Made by a program: the position numbers and the translations under genes. DNA of 8,169 bases from Vitreoscilla sp. (GTDB taxonomy: Bacteria; Pseudomonadota; Gammaproteobacteria; Burkholderiales; Burkholderiaceae), in assembly GCA_014378125.1 (NCBI GenBank), contig JACMOG010000829.1, positions 1-8,169 on the forward strand. The letters run 5' to 3'. The notes below the pieces were generated by a model. That model saw nothing but the letters and a program-made list of their open reading frames with translations, searched no databases and was not told the origin of the DNA. This document shows, one piece after another, positions 1 through 5,846 of the stretch (the first letter of the stretch is position 1; each line of letters starts with the position of its first letter).

Positions 1-300
1 GCCATCGCCTACATGACGGCGTATGAGGCCAAGTACGGCAAGGACAGCGTGTCCACCTTCGGCGGCCACGCCTGGGACGCCGGCCAGCTGATGGCCGCGG
101 CGGGGCCGGTGGCGCTGAAGAAGGCCCAGCCGGGCACGCCCGAGTTCCGCGCCGCGCTGCGCGACGCGCTCGGGAACACGAAGAACCTGGCCGGCGCGCA
201 CGGCATCTTCAACATGAGCCCCACCGACCACCTCGGCCTCGACCAGCGCGCCCGCGTGATGGTCAAGATCGAGAACGGCACGTGGAAGGTCCAGGAGTGA
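1..300 (+). CDS. ABC transporter substrate-binding protein, LivK-like (3' end only)
   Basis: This is the C-terminal 99 residues of a gene that begins before the window. The reading frame is open from base 1 and ends at TGA 298-300. The fragment resembles the last lobe of periplasmic type-1 binding proteins of the branched-chain amino acid (LivK) class. It has an aromatic/glycine-rich stretch with GGHAWDAGQL, then a helix with PEFRAALRDAL, then FNMSPTDHLGLDQRA and a final beta-hairpin ending ENGTWKVQE. Such proteins capture a ligand in the periplasm and deliver it to an ABC permease. In Burkholderiales this family often serves aromatic acids or other carboxylates as well as amino acids. The stop lies 2 bases before paaZ, so the two genes are probably co-transcribed and translationally coupled. 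Import of phenylacetate or a related aromatic acid is therefore plausible but inferred from context. The family call is fairly secure; the ligand is not. Confidence 0.85.
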   Translation, partial: AIAYMTAYEAKYGKDSVSTFGGHAWDAGQLMAAAGPVALKKAQPGTPEFRAALRDALGNTKNLAGAHGIFNMSPTDHLGLDQRARVMVKIENGTWKVQE

Positions 301-302
301 GC

Positions 303-2372
303 ATGGCCCAGCCCTTCCAGCTGCAGAGCTACATCGGCGGCCGCTTCGTGGGCGCGCGCGCGGGCGTGGCGCTCGCGAGCGCGGTCGACGGGCGCGTGGT
401 GGCGCACGCGCACGCGGACGAGCTCGACTTCGGCGAGGCCGTCGACCATGCGCGCCGCGTGGGCGTGCCATCGCTGCTCGCGCTCGACTTCCAGCAGCGC
501 GCCGCGCGACTGAAGGCGCTGGCCAGGTTCCTGATGGAACGCAAGGAGTCGCTGTACGCCATCTCCGCGCACACCGGCGCCACGCGCGCCGACAGCTGGA
601 TCGACGTGGAGGGCGGCGCGGGCACCCTGTTCGCGTACGCCAGCATGGGCAGCAACGAGCTGCCGTCCGGCAACCTGGTGCACGAGGGCCCGGCCATGGC
701 GCTGGGCAAGAAGGGCCAGTTCTCCGGCACCCACGTGCTGGTGCCGCGGCGCGGCGTGGCGGTGCACATCAACGCGTTCAACTTCCCCGTCTGGGGCGCG
801 CTCGAGAAGTTCGCGCCCAGCTTCCTGGCGGGCATGCCCTGCATCGTGAAGCCGGCCACGTCCACCAGCTACCTCACCGAGGCGATGATGCGGCTGGTGG
901 TCGAATCCGGCCTGCTGCCGGAGGGCGCGTTGCAGCTCGTGGTGGGCTCGACGGGCGACCTGCTCGACCGCGTGAACGGCCAGGACATCGTCACCTTCAC
1001 CGGTTCGGCCGACACCGCCGCGAAGCTGCGCGTGCGCCCGAACCTGATCGCCCACAGCGTGCCGTTCAACGCCGAGGCCGACTCGCTCAACTGCGCGGTG
1101 CTGGCCGACGACGTGACACCGGACGACGTGGAGTTCGACCTGTTCGTCAAGGAAGTCGCGCGCGAGATGACGGCCAAGGCGGGGCAGAAGTGCACCGCCA
1201 TCCGCCGCGCGATCGTGCCGCGCCGCCACCTCGACGCCGTCGTCGAGCGCCTGAAGGCGCGGCTGGCCAGGGTGGTGGTGGGCGACCCGTCGCTCGAAGG
1301 CGTGACCATGGGCGCGCTGGCGTCGCACGAGCAGCAGCGCGACGTGGCCGAACGCGTGGCCACGCTCGCCCGCGGCAACACGGTGGTCTTCGGCGGCGAC
1401 GCGGGCTTCGCGCCGCGTGGCACCGGTACCGACCGGGGCGCGTTCTTCGCGCCCACGCTGCTGCTGTGCGAACGTCCCGACACGAGCTCCGCCGCGCACG
1501 ACGTGGAGGCCTTCGGTCCCGTCAGCACGCTGATGCCGTACGACGACTTCGACGAGGCTCTGGCCCTGGCCGAACGCGGCCGCGGCAGCCTGGTGGGCAC
1601 GCTGGTCACGCGCGACCCGCACCTGGCCGCGCAGGCCGTGAGCCGCCTCGCGGCGTTGCACGGCCGCATCCTGGTGCTCGATCGCGACGCCGCGCCCGAA
1701 TCCACCGGCCATGGCTCGCCGCTGCCTTCGCTGAAGCACGGCGGCCCGGGCCGCGCCGGCGGGGGCGAGGAGCTGGGCGGCATCCGTGCCGTCAAGCACT
1801 ACCTGCAGCGCGCCGCGGTGCAGGGCTCGCCCACCATGCTGGCCGCGATCACCGGCGAGCACGTGAAGGGCGCGGCGGTGCACGAATCGGCCATCCATCC
1901 GTTCCGCCATGCGTTCGAGGACCTCACGGTGGGCGACTCGCTGCTGTCGCACCGGCGCACCGTCACCGACGCCGACATCGTGGCGTTCGGCGGCATCTCG
2001 GGCGACTTCTTTTACATGCACTTCGACGAGATTGCCGCAAAGGCGTCCCCCTTCGGCAAGCGCATCGCGCACGGCTACTTCGTGCTGTCGGCCGCGGCGG
2101 GCCTGTTCGTGTCGCCGGCGGAAGGGCCGGTGCTGGCCAACTACGGGCTCGACACGCTGCGTTTCGTCAAGCCGGTGGGCATCGGCGTCACCATCCGCGC
2201 GCGCCTCACGTGCAAGCGCAAGATCGACCGCGACAAAGTGGGCGCCGACGGACGAGGGCAGGGCGTGGTGGCGTGGGACGTGGAGGTGACGAACCAGGAC
2301 GGCGAGGTGGTGGCCAGCTACGACATCCTCACGTTGGTGGCCAAGCGGGTCGATGCGGCGCCGGTCGCGTGA
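303..2372 (+). CDS. paaZ: Bifunctional oxepin-CoA hydrolase / 3-oxo-5,6-dehydrosuberyl-CoA semialdehyde dehydrogenase
   Basis: The 689-residue protein matches the usual PaaZ length (E. coli about 681). Residues 1 to about 520 form an aldehyde dehydrogenase domain. It has the NAFNFP motif with Asn160, the cofactor-site Lys183 in IVKPA, FTGS at 232-235, the general base Glu258 in FNAEADSLN, the nucleophile Cys297 in GQKCTAI, and Glu402 in EAFGP. Residues from about 530 to 689 form a MaoC-like hot-dog hydratase domain with catalytic Asp568 and His573 (GDFFYMH), followed by AHGYFVLSAAAGLF. In the phenylacetyl-CoA pathway the hydratase domain opens oxepin-CoA and the dehydrogenase domain oxidises the reactive aldehyde with NADP+. 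All expected catalytic residues are present, so it should be active on both steps. The ATG at 303 is preferred over an upstream in-frame GTG at 282: it has GGAG at 293-296 at good spacing and avoids overlapping the binding-protein gene. No ring-oxygenase (paaABCDE) genes lie downstream, so paaZ is probably the last gene of its operon. A role in a related CoA-thioester aromatic pathway is the alternative. Confidence 0.96.
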   Translation: MAQPFQLQSYIGGRFVGARAGVALASAVDGRVVAHAHADELDFGEAVDHARRVGVPSLLALDFQQRAARLKALARFLMERKESLYAISAHTGATRADSWIDVEGGAGTLFAYASMGSNELPSGNLVHEGPAMALGKKGQFSGTHVLVPRRGVAVHINAFNFPVWGALEKFAPSFLAGMPCIVKPATSTSYLTEAMMRLVVESGLLPEGALQLVVGSTGDLLDRVNGQDIVTFTGSADTAAKLRVRPNLIAHSVPFNAEADSLNCAVLADDVTPDDVEFDLFVKEVAREMTAKAGQKCTAIRRAIVPRRHLDAVVERLKARLARVVVGDPSLEGVTMGALASHEQQRDVAERVATLARGNTVVFGGDAGFAPRGTGTDRGAFFAPTLLLCERPDTSSAAHDVEAFGPVSTLMPYDDFDEALALAERGRGSLVGTLVTRDPHLAAQAVSRLAALHGRILVLDRDAAPESTGHGSPLPSLKHGGPGRAGGGEELGGIRAVKHYLQRAAVQGSPTMLAAITGEHVKGAAVHESAIHPFRHAFEDLTVGDSLLSHRRTVTDADIVAFGGISGDFFYMHFDEIAAKASPFGKRIAHGYFVLSAAAGLFVSPAEGPVLANYGLDTLRFVKPVGIGVTIRARLTCKRKIDRDKVGADGRGQGVVAWDVEVTNQDGEVVASYDILTLVAKRVDAAPVA

Positions 2373-2419
2373 AGCCCTGGGGGGTATTTTCCCGCTGTTG
2401 AGCGCCCGGCTTCGACTTT

Positions 2420-2435
2420 TGGCATGGGCCTTGCA
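2420..2435 (+). promoter_or_regulatory. Candidate sigma-54 (-24/-12) promoter
   Basis: The sequence TGGCATGGGCCTTGCA matches the sigma-54 consensus TGGCACG-N4-TTGCW at 11 of 12 fixed positions. GG at 2421-2422 and GC at 2433-2434 are separated by exactly ten bases, as this promoter class needs. It is intergenic and points at the small Cys-rich gene. The predicted transcript start is near 2446, giving a leader of about 130 bases. Sigma-54 promoters need an enhancer-binding activator; no clear NtrC-type site was found in the preceding 100 bases. Confidence 0.5.
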
Positions 2436-2463
2436 CGACAGGGGAAGTCCCCAGGCCATCCCG

Positions 2464-2494
2464 CTGAGGGCATATACAGTCGGCCTGTTAGAAT
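2464..2494 (+). promoter_or_regulatory. Candidate sigma-70 promoter with extended -10
   Basis: TG at 2486-2487, one base, then TAGAAT at 2489-2494 form an extended -10 element (five of six matches to TATAAT). The -35 region is poor; CTGAGG at 2464-2469 lies 19 bases upstream. The half-palindrome CTGA-N8-ACAG at 2464-2479 overlaps the -35 region and differs by one base from the LexA core CTGT-N8-ACAG. Transcription from here would start near 2501, about 75 bases before the Cys-rich gene. It is an alternative or additional start to the sigma-54 candidate. Confidence 0.3.
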
Positions 2495-2575
2495 GTTGGA
2501 TGGCGCGAGGAACGACGTGCGGCCCCCCGGCCAAGCGTACGCGCCCAGTTCCTATCCCGGAAGGATCATCACTCG

Positions 2576-2806
2576 ATGTCGAAGCAAGAAGTCAAGACCA
2601 CCCTCGGCGCCGATGGCCTGCGCTATCGTTCCAAGGCCGCGGGATCCCCGTTCGCAGCCACTGGCGCCTTCGGCGCCGCCACGATGTCGTGCTTCCTGTG
2701 CGGCAAGCACCGTCCCCGTGCCCAGCTGAAGACGCGCAAGCTGCTGGGCCGCGCCCAGTCGGTGTGCGCGCCCAACTGCAAGGAAGCCGACGCGACGCCG
2801 GCTTGA
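2576..2806 (+). CDS. Small four-cysteine (putative zinc-binding) protein of unknown function
   Basis: This 76-residue protein has pI-raising Lys/Arg runs and no signal peptide or membrane segment, so it is probably cytoplasmic. The N-terminal half (1-37) is Gly/Ala-rich with GLRYRSKAAGSPFAA. The C-terminal half holds Cys39 and Cys42 in MSCFLCGKHRPR and Cys64 and Cys68 in VCAPNCK. The spacing is C-x2-C-x21-C-x3-C, with basic KTRKLLGR between the pairs. This layout suits one structural zinc in a zinc-ribbon or treble-clef fold and might bind nucleic acid, but that is inference. I do not recognise a named family; similar short conserved hypothetical proteins seem to occur in Burkholderiales. The ATG start has GGAAGGA at 2559-2565, 10 bases upstream. 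The gene has its own promoter region upstream and a strong terminator downstream, so it is a single-gene unit. Coding potential is supported by codon bias and the ordered Cys pairs. Confidence 0.8.
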   Translation: MSKQEVKTTLGADGLRYRSKAAGSPFAATGAFGAATMSCFLCGKHRPRAQLKTRKLLGRAQSVCAPNCKEADATPA

Positions 2807-2852
2807 TGCATGACGGCGGGGAGGCTGGTCAGGCCCCGCACGATGCTTCACC

Positions 2853-2883
2853 AACGCACGCCCTCGGGCGTGCGTTTTGTTTT
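2853..2883 (+). terminator. Intrinsic terminator after the Cys-rich gene
   Basis: An 11-bp perfect stem (AACGCACGCCC at 2853-2863 pairing with 2866-2876) closes on a very short loop and is followed at once by TTTTGTTTT. It lies 47 bases after the Cys-rich gene stop. It is also directly in front of the ferredoxin start, so it should separate the two units unless read-through or antitermination occurs. Confidence 0.88.
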
Positions 2884-2890
2884 GTGACCC

Positions 2891-3196
2891 ATGGACACCC
2901 TGCCTCCCGATGACGCGAAGACCGCCTGCAAGCATCCCGCCGGCCACTTCAAGCCCGTCATCGACCCCAACCGCTGCGAAGGCAAGGCCGCATGCCTCGC
3001 CGAGTGCCCGTACGACGTCTTCGTCGTCGGCCGGCGCGAACGCGCCGACCTGCCGGGCCTGACCACGCTCGGCATGCTCAAGTGGTGGATGCACGGCGGC
3101 ATCCAGGCCGAGGCCTTGCGCGCCGACCAGTGCCACGGCTGCGGCCTGTGCGTGACGGCCTGCCCCGAGAACGCCATCACGTTGACGCGGGCCTGA
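2891..3196 (+). CDS. Two-cluster bacterial-type ferredoxin with a Lys replacing one cluster ligand
   Basis: This 101-residue protein is a small electron carrier of the 2[4Fe-4S] type. The C-terminal motif is complete: Cys81, Cys84, Cys87 and Cys91-Pro in CHGCGLCVTACP. The N-terminal motif has Cys29, Cys35 and Cys39-Pro in CEGKAACLAECP, but Lys32 stands where the second cysteine is expected. By the usual crossed ligation, the first cluster would have only Cys29, Cys35 and Cys91, suggesting a [3Fe-4S] cluster or a non-Cys ligand. The second would be ligated by Cys81, Cys84, Cys87 and Cys39. The 41-residue linker is long and contains WWMHGG. Another Cys (Cys13) and His15 lie in the N-terminal extension. 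An in-frame TGA at 2885-2887 makes ATG 2891 the earliest possible start, yet no Shine-Dalgarno sequence precedes it. The MFS gene follows after 4 bases. Redox partner unknown. Confidence 0.9.
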   Translation: MDTLPPDDAKTACKHPAGHFKPVIDPNRCEGKAACLAECPYDVFVVGRRERADLPGLTTLGMLKWWMHGGIQAEALRADQCHGCGLCVTACPENAITLTRA

Positions 3197-3200
3197 AACC

Positions 3201-4367
3201 ATGACCGGACCCTCCGCCTTCGAATCCGACGCCGCGCGCGTCGACGCCCCTGCCGTCCGCCGCAGCCAGCTGGCCGTCGCGTCGCTGTTCGGCGCCCTGG
3301 GCTTCAGCTACGGCACGTGGACATCGCGGCTGCCCGCCATCAAGGCCAACCTGGGCCTGAGCACCGCGCAGGTGAGCATGGTGCTGCTGTTCGCGGCCAT
3401 CGGCGCGATCTTCTCGTTCCCGGTGACGGCGGCGGCGCTGCACAAGCTGGGCTCGCGCGGCGCCAGCCTGCTCGCGGGCGGCTTGCTGGCGCTCGGTCTG
3501 GTGGTGTTCGGGCTGGCGCCCGACTGGATGTCCGCCTGCGCCATCATGGGCGTCTACGGGGTGCTCGCCAGCACCATGGACGTGGCGATGAACGCGCAGG
3601 GCGTGGAGGTGGAGCGGGCCACCGCGCGCCCGGTGATGTCGCGCCTGCACGCGGCGTTCAGCCTGGGCACGATGGCGGGCGCGTTCTTCGCGTTCTGCCT
3701 CGTCGAGGTCACGCCCTCGGTGCCGCTGCACTTCGCCGTCGCCGCGCTGATCGTGCTGGCCGCGGTGTTCCTGCCGCGCGCCGGGCTCATCGCGGATGCC
3801 AAGGCCATCGACGGCGGCACGCGCTCGTTCTCCCTGCCGCGCGGCGCCGCGTGGCTGATCGGCGGCATGGCCTTCCTGGGCATGATCGTCGAGGGGTCGA
3901 TGGTCGACTGGTCGACGCTGTACCTGAAGGAGCGCGCCGACGCCTCGCAACAGATGGCGACCCTGGGCATCGTGAGCCTGCAGGGCGCGATGTTGGTGAC
4001 GCGCTGGTTCGGCGACCGCGCCCGCGTGCGCTGGGGCGCGCGACGGCTGCTGTTCGTCGGCTCGCTGCTGGCCGGCCTCAGCCTGGCCGCGGCGCTGCTG
4101 GTGGGCGGCGTGGTGCCCGCGCTGGTGGGCTTCGGCCTGTTCGGCATCGGCGTGGCCACCGTGTCGCCGTGCGTGTACGCGGCGGGCGCACGCGAGGGCG
4201 GCGTGGCGCTGGCGGCGGTGATGACGCTGGGCTCGCTGGGCTTTCTCGTCGGCCCGCTGGTGATCGGCGCGGTGGCGCAGGCCACCAACCTGTCCTGGGG
4301 CATGGCCGTGGTGGCCGGCGCCGCCATCGCGCTGGCGGTGCTGTCGCGCCGCGTGCGCTGGGATTAG
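3201..4367 (+). CDS. MFS transporter, YbjJ-like
   Basis: This 388-residue, strongly hydrophobic inner-membrane protein has about 12 predicted transmembrane helices. The N-terminal half contains SYGTWTSRLPAIKANLGLS, a typical first loop of this MFS branch. It also has the family signature MDVAMNAQGVEVERATARPV (126-145), followed by MSRLHAAFSLG. The second half has FLGMIVEGSMVDWSTLYLKE (225-244), shared with E. coli YbjJ and relatives, and a motif-A-like loop GDRARVRWGARR (271-282) between helices 8 and 9. Substrates of this branch are mostly unknown; some members export small metabolites and others resemble sugar permeases. The start at ATG 3201 gives an N-terminal tail of about 20 polar residues before the first helix. 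It lies 4 bases after the ferredoxin stop, so the two are probably translated from one message. The final TAG overlaps the stop of the convergent methyltransferase gene. Confidence 0.92.
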   Translation: MTGPSAFESDAARVDAPAVRRSQLAVASLFGALGFSYGTWTSRLPAIKANLGLSTAQVSMVLLFAAIGAIFSFPVTAAALHKLGSRGASLLAGGLLALGLVVFGLAPDWMSACAIMGVYGVLASTMDVAMNAQGVEVERATARPVMSRLHAAFSLGTMAGAFFAFCLVEVTPSVPLHFAVAALIVLAAVFLPRAGLIADAKAIDGGTRSFSLPRGAAWLIGGMAFLGMIVEGSMVDWSTLYLKERADASQQMATLGIVSLQGAMLVTRWFGDRARVRWGARRLLFVGSLLAGLSLAAALLVGGVVPALVGFGLFGIGVATVSPCVYAAGAREGGVALAAVMTLGSLGFLVGPLVIGAVAQATNLSWGMAVVAGAAIALAVLSRRVRWD

Positions 4368-4972
4368 CGAGAGAACAGCAGCACGCGCCAGAGCGTGTCG
4401 GCGGCCGGCGTGGTGATGTCGGCGCGCCGTACCAGCGAGAAGCCCAGCGCCGTCATCAAATCCTGCACCCGCTCCGGCGGGTGGTTGTCGAACTGCCGTC
4501 CCTCCGCATCTTGGCCGTCCACCACCAGGTGGTGCTGCATCTCAGGCAACGCGATCAACATGCGGGCAGCCGGCTTCAGGACGGCGGCGAGTGCTGCCAA
4601 CGACGCGGGCAGCGCGGAGGCCGTCAGGTGCATCAGCACCGCGCTGCAGACCAGCGCGTCGAAGCCGCCGCCGAAGGGCAATCCGAGGTTCGGCAGCGAC
4701 TCGGCGGCGATGCGCCCGCCCACCCGCGCGTCGCGTGCGAGCGCTTGGGCGCGCATCGCGTCGTTCGGCTCCACGCCGTACGCGTCGAAGCCCATGTCCA
4801 GCAGCGCCACGACGTCGCGTCCCTTGCCGCAGCCGACGTCCAGCACGCGCGAGCCGGGCACGAAGGTGGACTCGAACTCGCGCGAGATCGCGCTGCGCGG
4901 GTTCTCCACGCCGTGCACGGCCCACTCGTCGTAGAAGGCATGCGTGCCCGGGGCGATCGGGGGGGTGTTCAC
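4364..4972 (-). CDS. Class I SAM-dependent methyltransferase
   Basis: The 202-residue protein has a Rossmann-type methyltransferase fold. Motif I is RVLDVGCGKGRDV (42-54) and binds S-adenosylmethionine. Glu68 in YGVEPND ends the second strand and should hold the ribose hydroxyls. FDALVCSAVLMHL (104-116) matches the post-II strand. The N-terminal THAFYDEWAVHG is typical of the Methyltransf_11/25 and TehB-like small-molecule group. The substrate cannot be told from sequence. The start is GTG (4970-4972), because AGGAG at 4978-4982 lies 5 bases upstream; the longer open frame continuing to 5977 runs over the divergent secreted-protein gene and is a high-GC artefact. It converges with the MFS gene, sharing 4 bases at the stop codons. 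It is transcribed away from the secreted-protein gene across a 108-base gap. Confidence 0.92.
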   Translation of the reverse strand: MNTPPIAPGTHAFYDEWAVHGVENPRSAISREFESTFVPGSRVLDVGCGKGRDVVALLDMGFDAYGVEPNDAMRAQALARDARVGGRIAAESLPNLGLPFGGGFDALVCSAVLMHLTASALPASLAALAAVLKPAARMLIALPEMQHHLVVDGQDAEGRQFDNHPPERVQDLMTALGFSLVRRADITTPAADTLWRVLLFSR

Positions 4973-4977
4973 GCTGG

Positions 4978-4982
4978 CTCCT
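4978..4982 (-). promoter_or_regulatory. Ribosome binding site fixing the GTG start of the methyltransferase
   Basis: On the minus strand the sequence is AGGAG followed by CCAGC and GTG. The good match and spacing decide for the GTG at 4970-4972; no ATG fits the conserved N-terminus. Confidence 0.75.
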
Positions 4983-5080
4983 GCGCAAGTTGTGGTGGGG
5001 CGGCAGCTTACCCTGCGCCAGCCGCAATGGCATCGCGGAGGCGACCAGCGGCCGATGCGCGCTTTCGACAAAATGCCCGC

Positions 5081-5743
5081 ATGCGATCCCGTTCCGTTTC
5101 CTTCTTCCGCGCTTTGCTCCTTGCCTTGCTCTCCGCGACCTCGCTCGCCGCGGTCGCCGCCGACCCGGTGCGTCCCCTGGCACCCATCGACCCGGACGAC
5201 TTCGTGTTCGAGCGCACCCAGGTCGACTGGTCCCAGGCCTACCTGCAATGGATCGCCGCCTTCCCGCGCGACGCGAGCCCCGTGTCCGATGCCACGGGCG
5301 CGCTGTGCGCCGCGAAGCAGGAAGGCGACGTGTGGTTCCTGGCCACCTCCAACGGCGGCGCGCCGGTGGAGCGCCAGTGCAGCGTGCCCTCCGGCAAGAC
5401 GCTGTTCGTGCCGATCGCGGTGACGGTGGAGCGATCGGGCAACAAGGTGCCCGACTGCGGTTCGATGGCGCGCATCGCCGTGGATCACCTGGGTCATGTG
5501 ACCGACCTGTCGATGACGATCGACGGCCTCGCCGTCTTCAACCTGGAACGGCAACGCCAGCCCACCGGCGACTGCTTCGCGCTGGGGCTGCGCCAGGTGC
5601 CGCGTTCGACGTCGAAGACCACGGTGGCCGACGGCTGGTACGTGATGCTGCCGCCGCTGCCGCCCGGGGCACACACCCTGGTCGTCGGCGCGCGCTACGA
5701 CGCCACGCGCCTGGCCACCACCTACCGCCTCGACGTGCATTGA
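5081..5743 (+). CDS. Secreted/periplasmic four-cysteine protein of unknown function
   Basis: The 220-residue protein has a clear Sec signal peptide: basic MRSRS, a hydrophobic run around 8-25 (RALLLALLSATSLAAVAA), and likely cleavage after Ala26 or Ala27. The mature part has about 193 residues and no lipobox. It contains four cysteines (Cys76, Cys100, Cys126 and Cys165), so two disulfides are likely in the oxidising periplasm. Segments SDATGALCAAKQEGDVWFLA (69-88), RQCSVPSGKTLFVPI (98-112), HLGHVTDLSMTIDG (136-149) and ADGWYVMLPPLPPGAHTL recall a widespread but uncharacterised family of secreted proteins. I recognise this from memory of the conserved pattern, not by search. No catalytic motif is evident, and the late PLPPGAHTL segment looks like a beta-sandwich strand turn. 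ATG 5081 gives the intact signal peptide; there is no good Shine-Dalgarno sequence. CAAAAT at 5069-5074 could be a -10 element of a near-leaderless message, but this is weak. Confidence 0.87.
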   Translation: MRSRSVSFFRALLLALLSATSLAAVAADPVRPLAPIDPDDFVFERTQVDWSQAYLQWIAAFPRDASPVSDATGALCAAKQEGDVWFLATSNGGAPVERQCSVPSGKTLFVPIAVTVERSGNKVPDCGSMARIAVDHLGHVTDLSMTIDGLAVFNLERQRQPTGDCFALGLRQVPRSTSKTTVADGWYVMLPPLPPGAHTLVVGARYDATRLATTYRLDVH

Positions 5744-5761
5744 CGCGCGTTGCGGGTTGTC

Positions 5762-5779
5762 AAGGCCGCTCGCGGCCTT
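5762..5779. repeat. Perfect 18-bp palindrome between the secreted-protein and hydratase genes
   Basis: AAGGCCG, tetraloop CTCG, CGGCCTT forms a perfect stem 18 bases after the secreted-protein stop. No T-tract follows (CGGCCCC), so it is not a standard intrinsic terminator. It could stabilise the 3' end of the message or pause polymerase. Confidence 0.5.
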
Positions 5780-5846
5780 CGGCCCCAGGATCGGGACTTG
5801 CCGCGCGCTTCTTCGCGTCCGGCATCCATCCGATCTCAGGGAACCC

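Noticed and set aside
282..302. Earlier GTG start for paaZ
   Set aside because: It would overlap the binding-protein gene and skip the well-spaced GGAG before ATG 303.
2380..2396. GGG...TATTTT...CCC after paaZ as an intrinsic terminator
   Set aside because: The stem is only about 3-4 bp and the T-rich part is in the loop, so it does not fit a terminator.
9..2534. 841-codon open frame on the minus strand opposite paaZ
   Set aside because: Composition is Arg/His/Ala/Gly-rich without domains. It is the usual third-position shadow of a high-GC gene whose plus-strand product is unambiguous.
5028..5043. Sigma-54-like GG-N10-GC upstream of the secreted-protein gene
   Set aside because: The -12 half lacks TTGC, so only the dinucleotides match; common by chance here.
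3317..5080. Long plus-strand frame leading into the secreted-protein gene
   Set aside because: It overlaps the MFS and methyltransferase genes with low-complexity Arg/Gly/Ala sequence. Only the part from 5081 has a signal peptide and conserved blocks.
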